Source of the DNA: Micractinium sp. NFX-FRZ
Lineage: Eukaryota; Chlorophyta; Trebouxiophyceae; Chlorellales; Chlorellaceae
Assembly: GCA_029339195.1 (NCBI GenBank)
Contig: JAPTJF010000026.1
Coordinates: forward strand, 62,001 to 126,000
Length of the DNA: 64,000 nt
Reading direction: 5' to 3'
In this document: piece by piece, positions 10,901 through 22,300 of the stretch
How the letters are laid out: each line of letters opens with the position of its first letter
How positions within the stretch are numbered: the first letter of the stretch is position 1
Translations under genes and position numbers: made by a program
The notes under the pieces: generated by a model
The model's input: the letters and a program-made list of their open reading frames with translations, nothing else
Told to the model about the DNA's origin: nothing
Database searches by the model: none

Positions 10901-12738
10901 CCTGTGCTAACATAACAGGCCACCCACTGACCCCTGCCTGCCTGCCTGCCTGCGCCCCGCTGTCGCAGATCAAGCGCACCATGCAGCTGCCCAAGCTGAC
11001 CACCATGCCCGCCGACTTCCTGGCCAGCATGGAGGCCTATGTGGCGGAGGCGCCACGTCAGCTGCCAGCTGCCGGAGAGGCGCCTGCCCCCACCAAGGTG
11101 CGGGCAGGGTGCAGGTTGGGGGGGTGCGGCATGCAGGGGGTGGGGTGCAGCAGCAGGCATGGATGGGCAGGTCACAGGCTGATTCGGCTTGTGATGCTCA
11201 GAATAGCTACCTGCTATTGCCTGCATGTGCTGTGCTGTGCTGTGCTGTGCTGCTGAGGGCGTCATCTGTGCTGCCTCTCTGCTCATGCCGTTGTTCATGC
11301 TGTGCTTTGCAGAGGGGCGCGCCGCTGCGCAAGGGCAAGCTGCTGCAGCAGTCGGGCTCCGGGGGTGCGCTGCGCGTCGGCTCTGGAGTCTCTGCCGGTG
11401 CGGCTGCAGCTGCGGTGGCCTCGACGAGCGGGCTGCGCGACCCTGGCATGGTGCTGCCCCTGCCCTCCTCCGCCACGCCGGCGGCCAGCCAGAGCGCCGA
11501 GTCGGGTGGGCGCGCCTCTGCTGTCAGCAGCCCGACTGCCAGCAGCAGGGCAGTGGAGGCAGCAGCGCCGCCTCACGATCTGCTGGGAGACACAGCGGCG
11601 GCAGAGCCGGCTGCCGCTGCCGACGGGGCCGCTGCCGCGGCAGCCAGCCAGAAGCCGGCCCCCAGCCCGCTGGACCTGCTGAGTGACCTGGACTTCAGCT
11701 TCCCGGCTGCGGGTGGCGAGGCCATGGGCGGGGCGGGGGCCGCCGCCCCGCCCCTCAGCTCCAACCCCTTTGCCGACCTGCCTGTGGCAGCCACGGCGGT
11801 GCCGCAGCCACAGCCGCAGCCGCTGCAGCAGCCTGCGTTTGGCTCTAACCCCTTTGGCGAGCCCATGCCCAGCCCAGCGGCAGCTGCCCCCAGCGGTGGC
11901 TTTGGCGGCAGCGCCGGGTTTGAGTGGCCCATGGCGCCCGCCACGGCCGCCCAGCCGCCGCCGCAGCAGCAGCAGCAGTATGCATGGGGCGCGGCCCCTC
12001 CAGCCCAGCAGCAGCACCAGCAGCCGTACGGCGGCGGTTACGGTGCGGCGCTGCCCTCGCCCGCGGGCCACCACCCTCAGCTGGCTGTGCCCAGCGACGA
12101 TCCCTTTGCCAACTTTGGCGCCCCCTCGCCTGCCGGCGGCGCCCCGCGGCCCGCTGGCGGCGCCTTCTGGGCAGCGCCGCCGGCGCCGGCGCCAGCTGCG
12201 GCATACGGAGCAGGTGAGGGGGGCCACAACAGGGAGGAATGGGGGGGGAACGTAGTTTCCTGCTGCTGCCCCCACGCCTTCTCTTTTTTCAAGCTGCCCA
12301 GAAGTGGGTGTGGACCTGGCGTGCCCTTCCGGCCTGCTGTTCACATACTGCTGTGCGCACTGGGGCCTGCGCACTGGGGCCTGCCCTGACGTGCTGCCTG
12401 CGCCGCCTGCCCTGCCCCGTCCTGCCCGTGCTGCAGGCCCCTCCCCGCCCCGCCCCATTGCCTACGGCGACGAGATGTCCAAGGCAGCGCTGCACGACCC
12501 CTTTGCTGCGCTGACGGGCCTGCCGCCCAAGAGCAGCCCAGGAGCTGCAGGTGGGCCCTCCACCCCGCAGGGCTGGTTGTCTGTCAGGTGCTGCGCATGT
12601 GGTTTTGCCGATACTGCTGTTGCTGAAAGGTGTTCATCAACTGTTTTGCCCCGCTCTTCCTCTGTCTTTGCAGGCAACAGGCCCTCGCCACCGCGAGCTG
12701 GCATGTATCCCCCGCCGCCCCAGGGCGGCTTCTACTGA
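7944..12738 (+). CDS. AP180/CALM-type ANTH clathrin assembly protein
   Basis: Endocytic adaptor that binds PI(4,5)P2 and clathrin/AP2. Twelve exons: 7944-8042, 8185-8257, 8439-8536, 8796-8878, 9078-9234, 9619-9798, 10168-10276, 10631-10716, 10969-11097, 11313-12213, 12437-12550, 12674-12738; 2094 nt, 697 aa. The ATG at 7944 gives MADAGKTSVAGSLS. The ANTH domain fills about residues 20-330; IKATTSQFHVVPKEKHVR is the lysine/histidine phosphoinositide-binding helix region of the family. The large exon 10 encodes a disordered tail (about 340-640) with two NPF motifs (SNPFADLP, SNPFGEP), DPFANF, DPFAAL and DLLSDLDF/DLLGDT clathrin/AP2 or EH-domain type ligands, plus Gln-rich runs. It ends YPPPPQGGFY. 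Intron 5 contains two echoes of the exon 5 3' edge (about 9333-9358 and 9444-9468). Confidence 0.93.
9333..9468 (+). repeat. Two echoes of AP180 exon 5 end
   Basis: Exon 5 ends GGCAAGTACCTGGAGGAGCAG followed by the donor GTGAGG (9215-9240). The intron has near copies at 9340-9360 (GGCAAGCACCTGGAGGAG) and 9448-9468 (GGCAAGTGCCTGCAGGAG), each followed by CAGGT. Three successive candidate 5' splice sites are thus present. Confidence 0.8.
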
Positions 12739-12988
12739 CCGCCCACAGGCAGGATCTCCCCCGCTCAGAAACGGCGCCACCAAGCCCCCTCGACCTTGCT
12801 TGCAAGTGAACAAACCCGTGTGCAACACCGCCTGCCGTTGGAACAATCTACCAGGATCCCTCAGGACGTTGTGTCTCAACACACTGGAAGGTTACAGGCA
12901 GCCCATCGTGCGCGTCTAGCTAGCTCGCTGCTCTGCCCCTTGCTCCTGGTGGCTGCCTGCTTGCTGCCGCTGCTCGCAGCCAGCACCC

Positions 12989-15900
12989 TCATGTCTCTTG
13001 TCGGCACCAAACGCCCCCTGCCGCCTGAACGCCGACCCCATACCACAGGCTGCCCACAGCCACGCCCTCCTTGCTGTACAGAGTGCACTGCCTGCGCTGG
13101 CCTGCAGCAGCCCCCCCGTTGCCTGCATCCAGGGTGGCAGTACACAGTGGTTGTTGAGAAGGTGCCCGGGAGGCGGGCGGGCACTCCTAGGAAACCATTT
13201 GGTGCGCACCCTGCCTGCACCCCCCAGCCTCACCTAATGGCGCCAGGAGGGCGGCGAGCGGCAGGCGTGCAGTCCCCACAGTGATGTAATCTGCTGACCC
13301 GCCGCTGCTGGCGCTGCGGCAGCAGTGCAGCTCCACGCGGGCTGTGGGGGCACAGAGGAAACGAGCACATAATGTCATGTTACGCGCATTTGCTGTGCAG
13401 GGGCAACCATGGGAGGGGCATGTGGGTATGCATGCCCTTCAGCACAGCTGGTGCAGCCCTAATCCTTGCAGCGCTTTGTACAGCTGCTGCGCACGACTGG
13501 CCCCACCTTGGCTTGCAGCCAGGCTAGCAGCGGAAGGCCCTTTGCCGTCCAGGACAAACTGCAGCGTAGCGTCGAAGCGTGGATCTGGGCCTGCAGGCAA
13601 GCAAGGGGGCGGTCGAAACATGAGCAGAAGGTGCATTCAAGTGGCAAGAGGCCCGACGCCACATCCCGCTATGAGCACGCCCACACCAGGCACCTCTGTG
13701 GAATGCCCTTTGGGAGTGAATAGTCTGCACCCACCCACCCTCTGCAAAGGGCGTCATGGCGGTTGGGAAGCCCGGGAGGTCTGCTGTCAGGAAGGTGAGG
13801 CCCAGCGGCACCGGCAGGCTGCTCGCGTCCAGCTCAGCGCCATGCAGGTGCAGCTCCACCACAGCAGGCACAGCAGGCCCTGGCGATGTCGCCCCGTGCT
13901 GTGCATGCCACGCCTCGGGCACGCTGCGCGCAGGCGCCACTGGTGCAGCGCTGTGCGGCACCGTCTCCCGTGCCGCTCTGCACCAGCTGCCAGCGGGCTG
14001 CGGCTGCTCAGGTTGCTGCACAGGCTGCCATGGGTGCAGCGGCTGCGCGCTGGGCCTGCGCTGTGGCAGCCCCTGCTGCTGATGTGGCGGAGGCTGCTGC
14101 CACGCCTCGTGCTGGGTGCTGCTGCTGCCCCCCTGTGCCTCGTACACTGCCAGCTTGGCCACAGCAGCATCCAGCTCAATCTCCAGGCGGGCAGCCCTGT
14201 GGTTTGCCGACGCCAGCTGCTGCCGCAGGTCCAGCACAGCTGCAGGCAGCCCAGCATGCGGCACAGCCGGTGGCCCAGCAGGCGGCACAGCAGGCACAGT
14301 GACCTCTTCTGGGCAGTGCAGGCTGCGCCTGCTGGCCGGCCCTACCACACCTGACGGCGTTCCGCTGCTTTCCTGCCACGCCAGCTGGTCCTCCTGCTCC
14401 CATGGCTGCTGCTGCTGGGGCGGCTGTTGCCTCTGCTGTCCATCATGGTGCTGCCCACGCTGCTGCTGCTCATGCCACTGCTGCAGCTGGCGCAGCTGGC
14501 GCACCTCTGCCCGCGCCCCCTCCACCTCCCGCAGCAGCCGCGCGTTGTGGGCGGTGCAGCGCTCCACCGCTCGGCGGCTCTCAAGCAACTTCAGGCGCAG
14601 CCAGGCAGCATCCCCGCTGGCAGCACCGCCGTCCTCGCTGTCTCCAGAGCTGGTGCGGCGCCGGCTGATGCCCGCAGGCACAGCCGGGGCGCCGGCCCCC
14701 GCACCAGGGCCCTGCTGTGGGGCGGCAGTGTGGCTGCTTGCCAGCTGGGCTCGCAGCGTGCTCAACTCGCGTGCCTGCTGCTCCAGCGCCTGCTGCTGCT
14801 GCCGCACGTGCAGCTCCAGGCGGGCGCGCGCCTCGTGTGCCGCCGCCAGCTGCTCCTGCTGCACGGCAAACCGCCGTGCAACAGCGGCCTCAGCCTCTGC
14901 TGCCGCCCCTCCCGCCACGGGCTCTGCTTGTGCCTCCGCCCCGGGCGCACCATCTTGGCCCGAGTCTGGGCCCCCGTCTGGCAGGGCCCCCCTGCTGCTG
15001 GCTGCGCGGCCGGTGTAGCCGCCCATGCTGGTGCCCAGGCCGCGCCCAGACTGCACCCTGCCCAGCTGCAGCGCCAGGTGGCGCTGGGAAGCCAGCGCGG
15101 CGTCCAGCCGCCCCTTGAGCTCTGCAGCTTGGCGCTTGCGCTCCGTCGCCTGGCGCTTGACCCTGCAAGGCAGGCAGACAGGCGCGTGGCCATGTTGGCA
15201 GGGAGACGGGCAGGCAGGGTGGGTTAGAGATTCCGGCGGTGATGTCACGCCGCCACCGTACAGTTGACTGCTACACCGTTGGGTGCTATCTTCAGCACTG
15301 CAAGTAGGCACTCCCTGCCCAGCTACACGACGCTGTTCACAGTGCTGCGGCGCTTGACAAACACGCGCTTGCCTTGCCAGCTCGCTGCTGCGCTCCGCAA
15401 GCTCAGCCTGTGTCCGCGCCAGCTCACGCTCAGCGTCCAGCAAGCGCTGGGCCACGCCACCGCGGGCTGAAGGGTCTGTGCGCGTGAGGATGCGCTTGGC
15501 GGCCTCCTCTGTGCGCGCCAGCTGCGCTGCCAGGCTGCGTGAAGTGGGCAGGAAGACGAGCAGGCAGGGGGAGGTGAGGATGCAGGCTCGCAACAAGAGG
15601 CTCAGCGCCGGCGCAAAGAGGTGCAGCAGCGTGAGCTAGCATCTGAGGCAAACACCTGCCTTCTCCCTCTCCCCCCTCTATCCCCACTCACTGCCGCATC
15701 TTCTCCTCCGCTGCCCGCTCCCGTTGCTTGGCCTGCGTGCACTCCTCTCGCAGCGCCAGCACAGCGGCACCCCCCGCCTGCATGAATGGGAGCGGGAAAT
15801 GAGCACCATACTTGGTAAGATGCCTCTGTTCATACACCCCAATCTGATCCTGCATGGCAACCCTCACAAGCAGTAGGTAGCGTGGCCTCCGCCGGTGACA

Positions 15901-16011
15901 GCCTCTCACCGCTGCACCGCTGGCCACGCTGCGCCGCGCCCGGCTGCCTCCTTGAGCTGCGCTGGGCCCGCAGCTGGGTAGCGACGCGCCGGCGTCGCTG
16001 TCTGCGTCCAT
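12989..16011 (-). CDS. RPGRIP1/RPGRIP1L-like coiled-coil and C2 protein
   Basis: Probable ciliary transition-zone scaffold. Exons: 16011-15910, 15777-15692, 15534-15373, 15162-13739, 13590-13507, 13341-13234, 13101-12989; 2079 nt, 692 aa, all phases agreeing. The ATG at 16011 gives MDADSDAGASLP. Residues about 35-260 form a coiled coil (ALREECTQAKQRERAAEEKM, LAAQLARTEEAAKRILTR); the LR..C/N..K..E.KM..L...L pattern is that of the RPGRIP1-family N-terminal coil. A Gln/Pro/Ala-rich coil-forming middle follows. About 550-690 is C2-like: VVELHLHGAEL, PDPRFDATLQFVL, ARVELHCC, DYITVGTARLPLAALL and KEGVAVGSLWYGV match the strand order of the first RPGRIP1 C2 domain. Intron 3 appears to use a GC donor (AG|GCAAGC at 15372). 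A generic coiled-coil/C2 protein is the alternative. Shares a convergent 250 bp gap with AP180. Confidence 0.62.
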
Positions 16012-16311
16012 TTGTGCCCGCTTTCGCCGGGCCAGCTCGTAGCCGCAGCGGTATAACTGAACCAGGTCTGGGACCGCTTCGCCCTTAGCTATTTCCCTGG
16101 CACATTGTGAGTCTTTAGAATCGCCTCAATTCAAACCTGGGGTGTTTCCTTCGCCCCTGTCGCAAAACAACCCTCGTCAGCCACGTCAGCGGCAATTGTC
16201 TTGTCGACGGGAGCGCCATCGCCCTTTCTGCCCTCGCCATCGGCACCCAGAGACTGCCAGGACACCAGCTTTACAGTAGCTGGCTGCTTGTAGAGGGGGA
16301 GCAGGCACACC
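16012..16311. other. Divergent intergenic region, RPGRIP1-like / DHAD
   Basis: About 300 bp between divergent starts. No gene or clear promoter element is seen. It must hold both promoters. Confidence 0.45.
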
Positions 16312-19300
16312 ATGCAGACTTCGCTGTCCCGTGGCGCCATCGGCGCGCCCCGCGAGGGGCGTATCGGCGGTGAGCGTGGATTGGGGGTGCGGGTTCTGGG
16401 CACATGCAGGCCCGTGGCGCTCCCTCCTATCACCATACGATGCGCAGTGCATGTTAGCCCCGCAGGGCAGAGTGCCCTGGGTGGCGAGTCGGCAAAGAAC
16501 TCTTCGAGCTGGCCGACCAGCTTCCCCGGTGGCGGCATTACAGCAGCCCCTGCCGCCGCCGCCGCCTCCGCCGCCTGGCTCCTCGCCGCGCCCAGCGACC
16601 CGACCCCACCCTGCTGCTGCAGGCCAGGCGCAGCGCCGCTCCCTGCGCCGCCCGGTCTGCCAGGCGTCGGCCGCCCCCGTTGAGGAGGTGCTGCAGAAGA
16701 ACAGCGAGGGGTTCAAGGGCGACGTGCCCGCTGGCCTCAACAAGTTCTCCTCCCAAATCACACAGCCCAAGAGCCAGGGTGCCAGCCAGGCCATGCTGTA
16801 TGCCACTGGGCTCAGCGAGGCAGACATGAGCAAGCCCCAGGTGAATGGGCATAGTGTATGCTTGGTCTGTCTTATAGAGAGCAGTAGCGGTGGTGAGGGT
16901 GCGAGATGGGCGGGCATGGTTGGTTGCCGAGCGGTGGCGGTGGGGGACATGCAAGCCGTGCGGGGCGTGTGGGGGGGCCGAGCGGCGCACGCAGCAGACT
17001 GTGCTGGGCAAGTCTTCTCTCAGGCAATTGCGTACTGTGCTTCTGCCATCCCGCATGTGTGCTGCCAGGAGGTGGTGGCAACACAACCTTGAACTAGTGC
17101 CGACGGCTCTGCATCCCCGGCCCCCTGCCTGCCTCACCCCCCTGCCCCCCGCCGGCCTGGCCCCGCTCCCATGCAGGTGGGCATCAGCAGCGTGTGGTGG
17201 GAGGGCAACCCGTGCAACATGCACCTGAACGACCTGGCTGCCGAGGTCAAGGCGGGCGTGGCGGACGCCAACATGGTGGGCATGCGCTTCAACACCATTG
17301 GCGTCAGCGACGGCATCTCCATGGGAACGGATGGCATGTCCTACTCCCTGCAGTCGCGCGACCTCATTGCCGGTGCGCGGGGCGTGCTGTGCTGCTGGCT
17401 GGTCAGAGTGTGAAATGGGCGGTGCCGGTCAGGACGGGGTGGGTGTGCTGGCGTGCGGACGACGTGTCGTGCTCACTGCTGTCCTGCTACCATGAGGGGC
17501 GCTGCTGTGGTCAGTCACAGAGAGCAAAGGGAAACAAGTGTGTGTGCCATGAGTGCCAGGGATGATGCGGAGCTGGCGGCATATCACGATAACGCCTGTC
17601 AATTCAAGGCCATGTTTGTGTGTATAGCTGGGTCCCCTGCAGACTCAATTGAGATGAAGGCAACAACCTCACACACCTGAAATAGTGTAACCCCTGTGCA
17701 TTGCGCCTCTGCGACCGCCCAGCAGACTCCACTGAGACTGTGTTGCAAAGGCAACAACCTCACACACCTGAACTACTGTATGTTTGTCTGTGCATCACAC
17801 CTCTGTGCCCGCCCTGCAGACTCGATTGAGACGGTGATGAGCGCTCAGTGGTACGACGCCAACATCTCCCTCCCCGGCTGCGACAAGAACATGCCGGGCA
17901 CGATCATGGCCATGGCGCGCGTCAACCGCCCCTCCCTCATGATCTACGGAGGTGCGGTTGGTTTGGGGGGGCGGGGGCGGGGTGGAGAGAGGGTGCCGGG
18001 AAGGCGAGTTGGGTAGCCGCTGCCGGCGGGGCAACAAGCCCACCACCCCTCCCTCATGATCTACGGAGGTGCGGCGGGTTTGCAGGGGGGAGGAGGGCGT
18101 GGCAGTGGGCGTGGGTGTGGGGTGGCTGCTGGGGCCCGAAGTTTGTTGTCCGCCGGCCCTCGCTCCTCAGCACAGAAGGAATGGGTGCAGGGGCTGCTGC
18201 GGCAGGCCTAAATAGAGGTGTAGGGGAGCTGGGGAGGGGCGCTCCCAGCTGCTGGCAGCAACGATCCTGTGCCCGCCTCCCAGCCCTCTCTCACACAGTC
18301 GAATGATCAACAGAAGCCCAAATTTACACAGTCACGCTGTCTGCCTCCTCCTCACCCCCGCCGCCCCGCCTCCCTCCCCTCACCCCGCCACGGCCACTCC
18401 AGGCACCATCAAGCCCGGCCACAGCAAGATTGCCGAGGGCGCCGAGGGCACGCTGGACATTGTGTCTGCCTTCCAGTCCTTCGGAGGCTTTGCCGCCGGC
18501 CTGATCAGCGAGGAGCAGCGGTGCGACATTGTGCGCAACTCGTGCCCCGGCCCCGGCGCCTGCGGCGGCATGTACACCGCCAACACGATGGCGAGCGCCA
18601 TTGAGGCGCTGGGCATGTCCCTCCCCTACTCCTCCTCCACGCCCGCCGAGGATGTGCTCAAGCGTGTGGAGTGCCGCCTGGCGGGCAGGTGCGCGCTGCG
18701 TGGCGTGCGTGTGTGTGTTTGGTTGCGGGACGTGGGTGTGCGGAGGGGCAGGGTTTGGGTTGGGATTGAGTGCGGCGCAGGCGCCTGTCAGGAGCACACG
18801 GAGCCGAGGGGATGTGAGGCCTCCTCCTCCACTCACTCATACCTCCCGCCCTCCTCTGATGTGATGCCTTACATCGTTTGCCCAGTATGTGTATGACCGT
18901 CCAGGAGCTGAAGGCCCCTTTCCCAACCCTCCTCTGCCTTCCCCTGTGTGCCCGCTCACCTCATGCCCACACCACACTCCCCTCCCACCCCCGCCCCCCC
19001 AGGTACGTGCTGGAGCTGCTGAAGAAGGACCTGAAGCCGCGCGACATCATGACCCGCGCCGCCTTTGAGAATGCCATGACCATTGTCATGGCCACCGGAG
19101 GGTCCACCAACGCGGGTGAGGGGAGGGAAGGGCAGATTTGTTGCGCCTGGGGTGCGGTTCTGAGTGATTTGTGTGGGTGGGAGGGCGATCATGGTGCGAT
19201 CATGGTCGTGGTCATGGCCACCGGAGGATCCACCAGTGCGTGCTGTCCCAGGGGTAGTGTGGGAGCGGCCTGCACTTGGAAGGAGAGACGGGTGGAAGGG

Positions 19301-22300
19301 GCATCCATGGGGTCGAAAGCTGGCCGGTTGTGTAGCAGGCCCGGCAGCAAGGCTGCGTGGTGGGCGGCGCTGGGCATGCAGCTTTGCTGTTCACATGCTT
19401 CGCCATACTGCTCATCCGCTTCCCCGCTGCACCCCTCCCTTAATCGCAGTGACGCACCTGATTGCGGTGGCGCATGCCCTGCGGGCTGCAGCTGGGGCTG
19501 GACGTCTTCCACCATCTTCACTCCCACTAGCTCACTTACCAGATCACCTCTGCCCCCTCCCCAACACTTCCTCTTCAACAGTGCTGCACCTGCGTGCAAA
19601 GGCGCGCGCTGCCGGGTTGGAGGACTACCACCCTCCTCTCCTCGCCACCTTCCTCTCCTCCCATCCTTCACTTCTCCCCTCACCCCAACCCCTGCCCCCG
19701 CAGTGCTGCACCTGATTGCCATGGCGCGCGCCTGCGGGCTGGAGCTGGGCCTGGACGACTTCCAGCGCGTCAGCGACCGCGTCCCCTTCATCGCCGACCT
19801 CAAGCCCTCGGGCAAGTACGTGATGGAGGACGTGCACCTGGTGAGCGCTCTTTACACAACAATGTCGTTTAAGGGGGCAGGTGGTCGGTGTGGGGGGGTG
19901 GGGCCAGTGTGATGGAGGACGTGGCACCTGGTGAGCAATTTCTGTACGCACATTTTCTATTAAATTGCCATACGCAAAACATGGAGTTCAAGGGGGCACA
20001 GGGTCCTCGCAGGCTGTGCCAATGGGTGGGCGGGTGAGGGAGGGAAGGGGGCAGGGCATGAGGGAGGACGTGTATCCGGCGAGCGCCTGCGAACCCAAGA
20101 TGGGTGGCATCCCCGCCATCCTCAAGTATTTGCACGAGCGCCTCTCACCTTCCCCATCTTTCCCTTCTCCTCTGCGCCTCTCACCTTTCCCCCCTGCCCG
20201 TCCCAAATCCCCCTCCCCCTCCCCAGGCCGGCGGCACCCCCGCCATTCTCAAGCACCCTGCACTCTTACCTCTCCCTTCACCCCTCCCTCCTTCACCCCT
20301 CCCCAGGCCGGCGGCACCCCCGCCGTGCTCAAGCACCCGCACTCTCACCTCTCCCTCCTCCCCCCTCCCTTCACCCCTCCCTCCTTCACCCCTCCCCAGG
20401 CCGGCGGCACCCCCGCCGTGCTCAAGTACCTTCACGAGCGCAACCTGGTGGACGGCTCCTGCATGACCGTCACCGGCAAGAGCCTGGCAGACAACCTGGC
20501 CACGTGCCCGGGCCTGAAGGAGGGGCAGCAGGTGGGTGTGTTTCCGTGAGCACAGGGCTATTGGGTAAGCAGGGGTGGTGCCACATGCCGGGGCCTGAAG
20601 GCGGGGCAGCAGGCGGGTTTCTGTGCAACCCCCAACAGCAAGCCCGCCCGCTGCCTGACTGCCTCCCCTCGCGTGCCCGCCCCTCCTCCCCTCCCCCCCG
20701 CCCCCCCAGGTCATCCTGCCCCTGGAGACTCCCATCAAGTCGAGCGGCCACCTGCAGATCCTGTACGGCAACCTGTCGCCCCTGGGGTCAGGTGCGGGCA
20801 CTTTCCTCACACCAGGCGCACACCCGGCAGGCTGCGCCTTTCTCAACGCCACACCCCACATTGCTGAGCCCCTGCTGAGACCCTGCCGAACCCCACCATC
20901 ATTACGCGCCATGCTGCCCCTGCTGCTCAATACCGCGCACCTCCCAGTCACCCCTCCCACGCTCTCTGCCTTTGCCACGTGGAGTGGCCGAGCCCTCCTC
21001 CCGCCGTTTTCTGCGGCCCCGCAGCGGGCAAGACTGTTCCCCGCCCGCCTGCCCAAACCGCCCACCCCCTGCCCCCTGCCCCCTGCCCCTCACCTGGACT
21101 CCCCTCCGCCTCTCCCCTCCCTCTCTCCCCCCTCTGTCACCCCCGCAGTGGGCAAGATCACTGGCAAGGAGGGGCTGGTGTTTGAGGGGCGTGCGCTGTG
21201 CTTTGACTGTGAGGAGGACATGCTGGCGGCGCTGGAGAAGGACCAGGAGCAGTTCAAGGTACGGAGGGGTGGGGGTGGAGAATGTGCAATCAAGATTGGG
21301 GGAAGGGGCTAGGCTCTATGCAGCGTGAAGAGTGGAGGGGCCGGTGTGGGCCGCCTTGCCAGCCGCAGGCAGGCCGCGACAGAGATGTAACCCAATGCAA
21401 CACCTGCTGGCCTCCACCCCCCGCCGCTGCCCGTCCCTTCTTCCTGCCTGTCCCTGCCCCGCACGGCACAGCGGCCATCTGTCGCCATGCAAGGGATCTA
21501 AAGGGCTGGCGTGGCGTGCAACTGACAGGCAGCACCCTCCCTTGTCCTTATGCCATATCACCTGTGCAGGGCAGCGTGGTGGTGATCCGGTACGAGGGCC
21601 CCAAGGGCGGCCCCGGCATGCCCGAGATGCTCACCCCCACCTCCGCCATCATGGGTGCCGGCCTGGGCAACGACTGCGCACTCATCACCGACGGGCGGTT
21701 CAGGTGCGACGCGCTGTCACGTGGGTGGGTGCATGTGTGATGTTTGGTGTGGGGGTGTGTGGAGCAAGGGGCGGGGCGGGGCGACGGCTGCGCGCTCAGC
21801 ACCGACTGTGCCTCCTCATCGCTGGCCAGGTGCACCGTGCTTTCCGTGGGCGGGTGCATGTGTATGAGGTGTTGTGTGGGCGTGGAGCAGGGGGCGACTG
21901 ATGCGTCAAGAGAAGCCGCACTCACCTCAACACGGGCCATGTGTGGGTGGTGCGGGCGGGCAAGGCGGATGCAGTGTGCCATGCACCAGCCACCCGTGGC
22001 TGCCACATCCCTTCTGCCCCCGCCGCACCTGCCCCAACATCATGCCCCCCTGCCTCGATACCCTCCTGCCCTCCCTGCAGCGGCGGCTCCCACGGCTTTG
22101 TCATCGGCCACGTGTGCCCAGAGGCGCAGGAGGGCGGGCCCATCGCCCTGGTCAAGGTGGGCGCTGCGCCGCGCTGCAATGAGGCTGTGCTGTGGCTGTG
22201 CTAGTGGTTTGATGTGCTGTGCTGTGCTGTGCTGTGCTGTGCTGTGGCTGTGCTAGTGGTGTGCTGTGCTGTGCTGTGCTGTGCTGTGGCTGTGCTAGTG

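Noticed and set aside
14116..15227. Plus-strand Cys/Ser/Leu-rich ORFs over the RPGRIP1-like gene
   Set aside because: Antisense to a gene whose seven exons add up in frame; composition is that of GC-rich shadow frames.
16331..16450. Upstream extension of the DHAD frame to 16331
   Set aside because: It begins with GTG, not ATG; nuclear genes should start on ATG, so 16451 or a spliced 16312 start is preferred.
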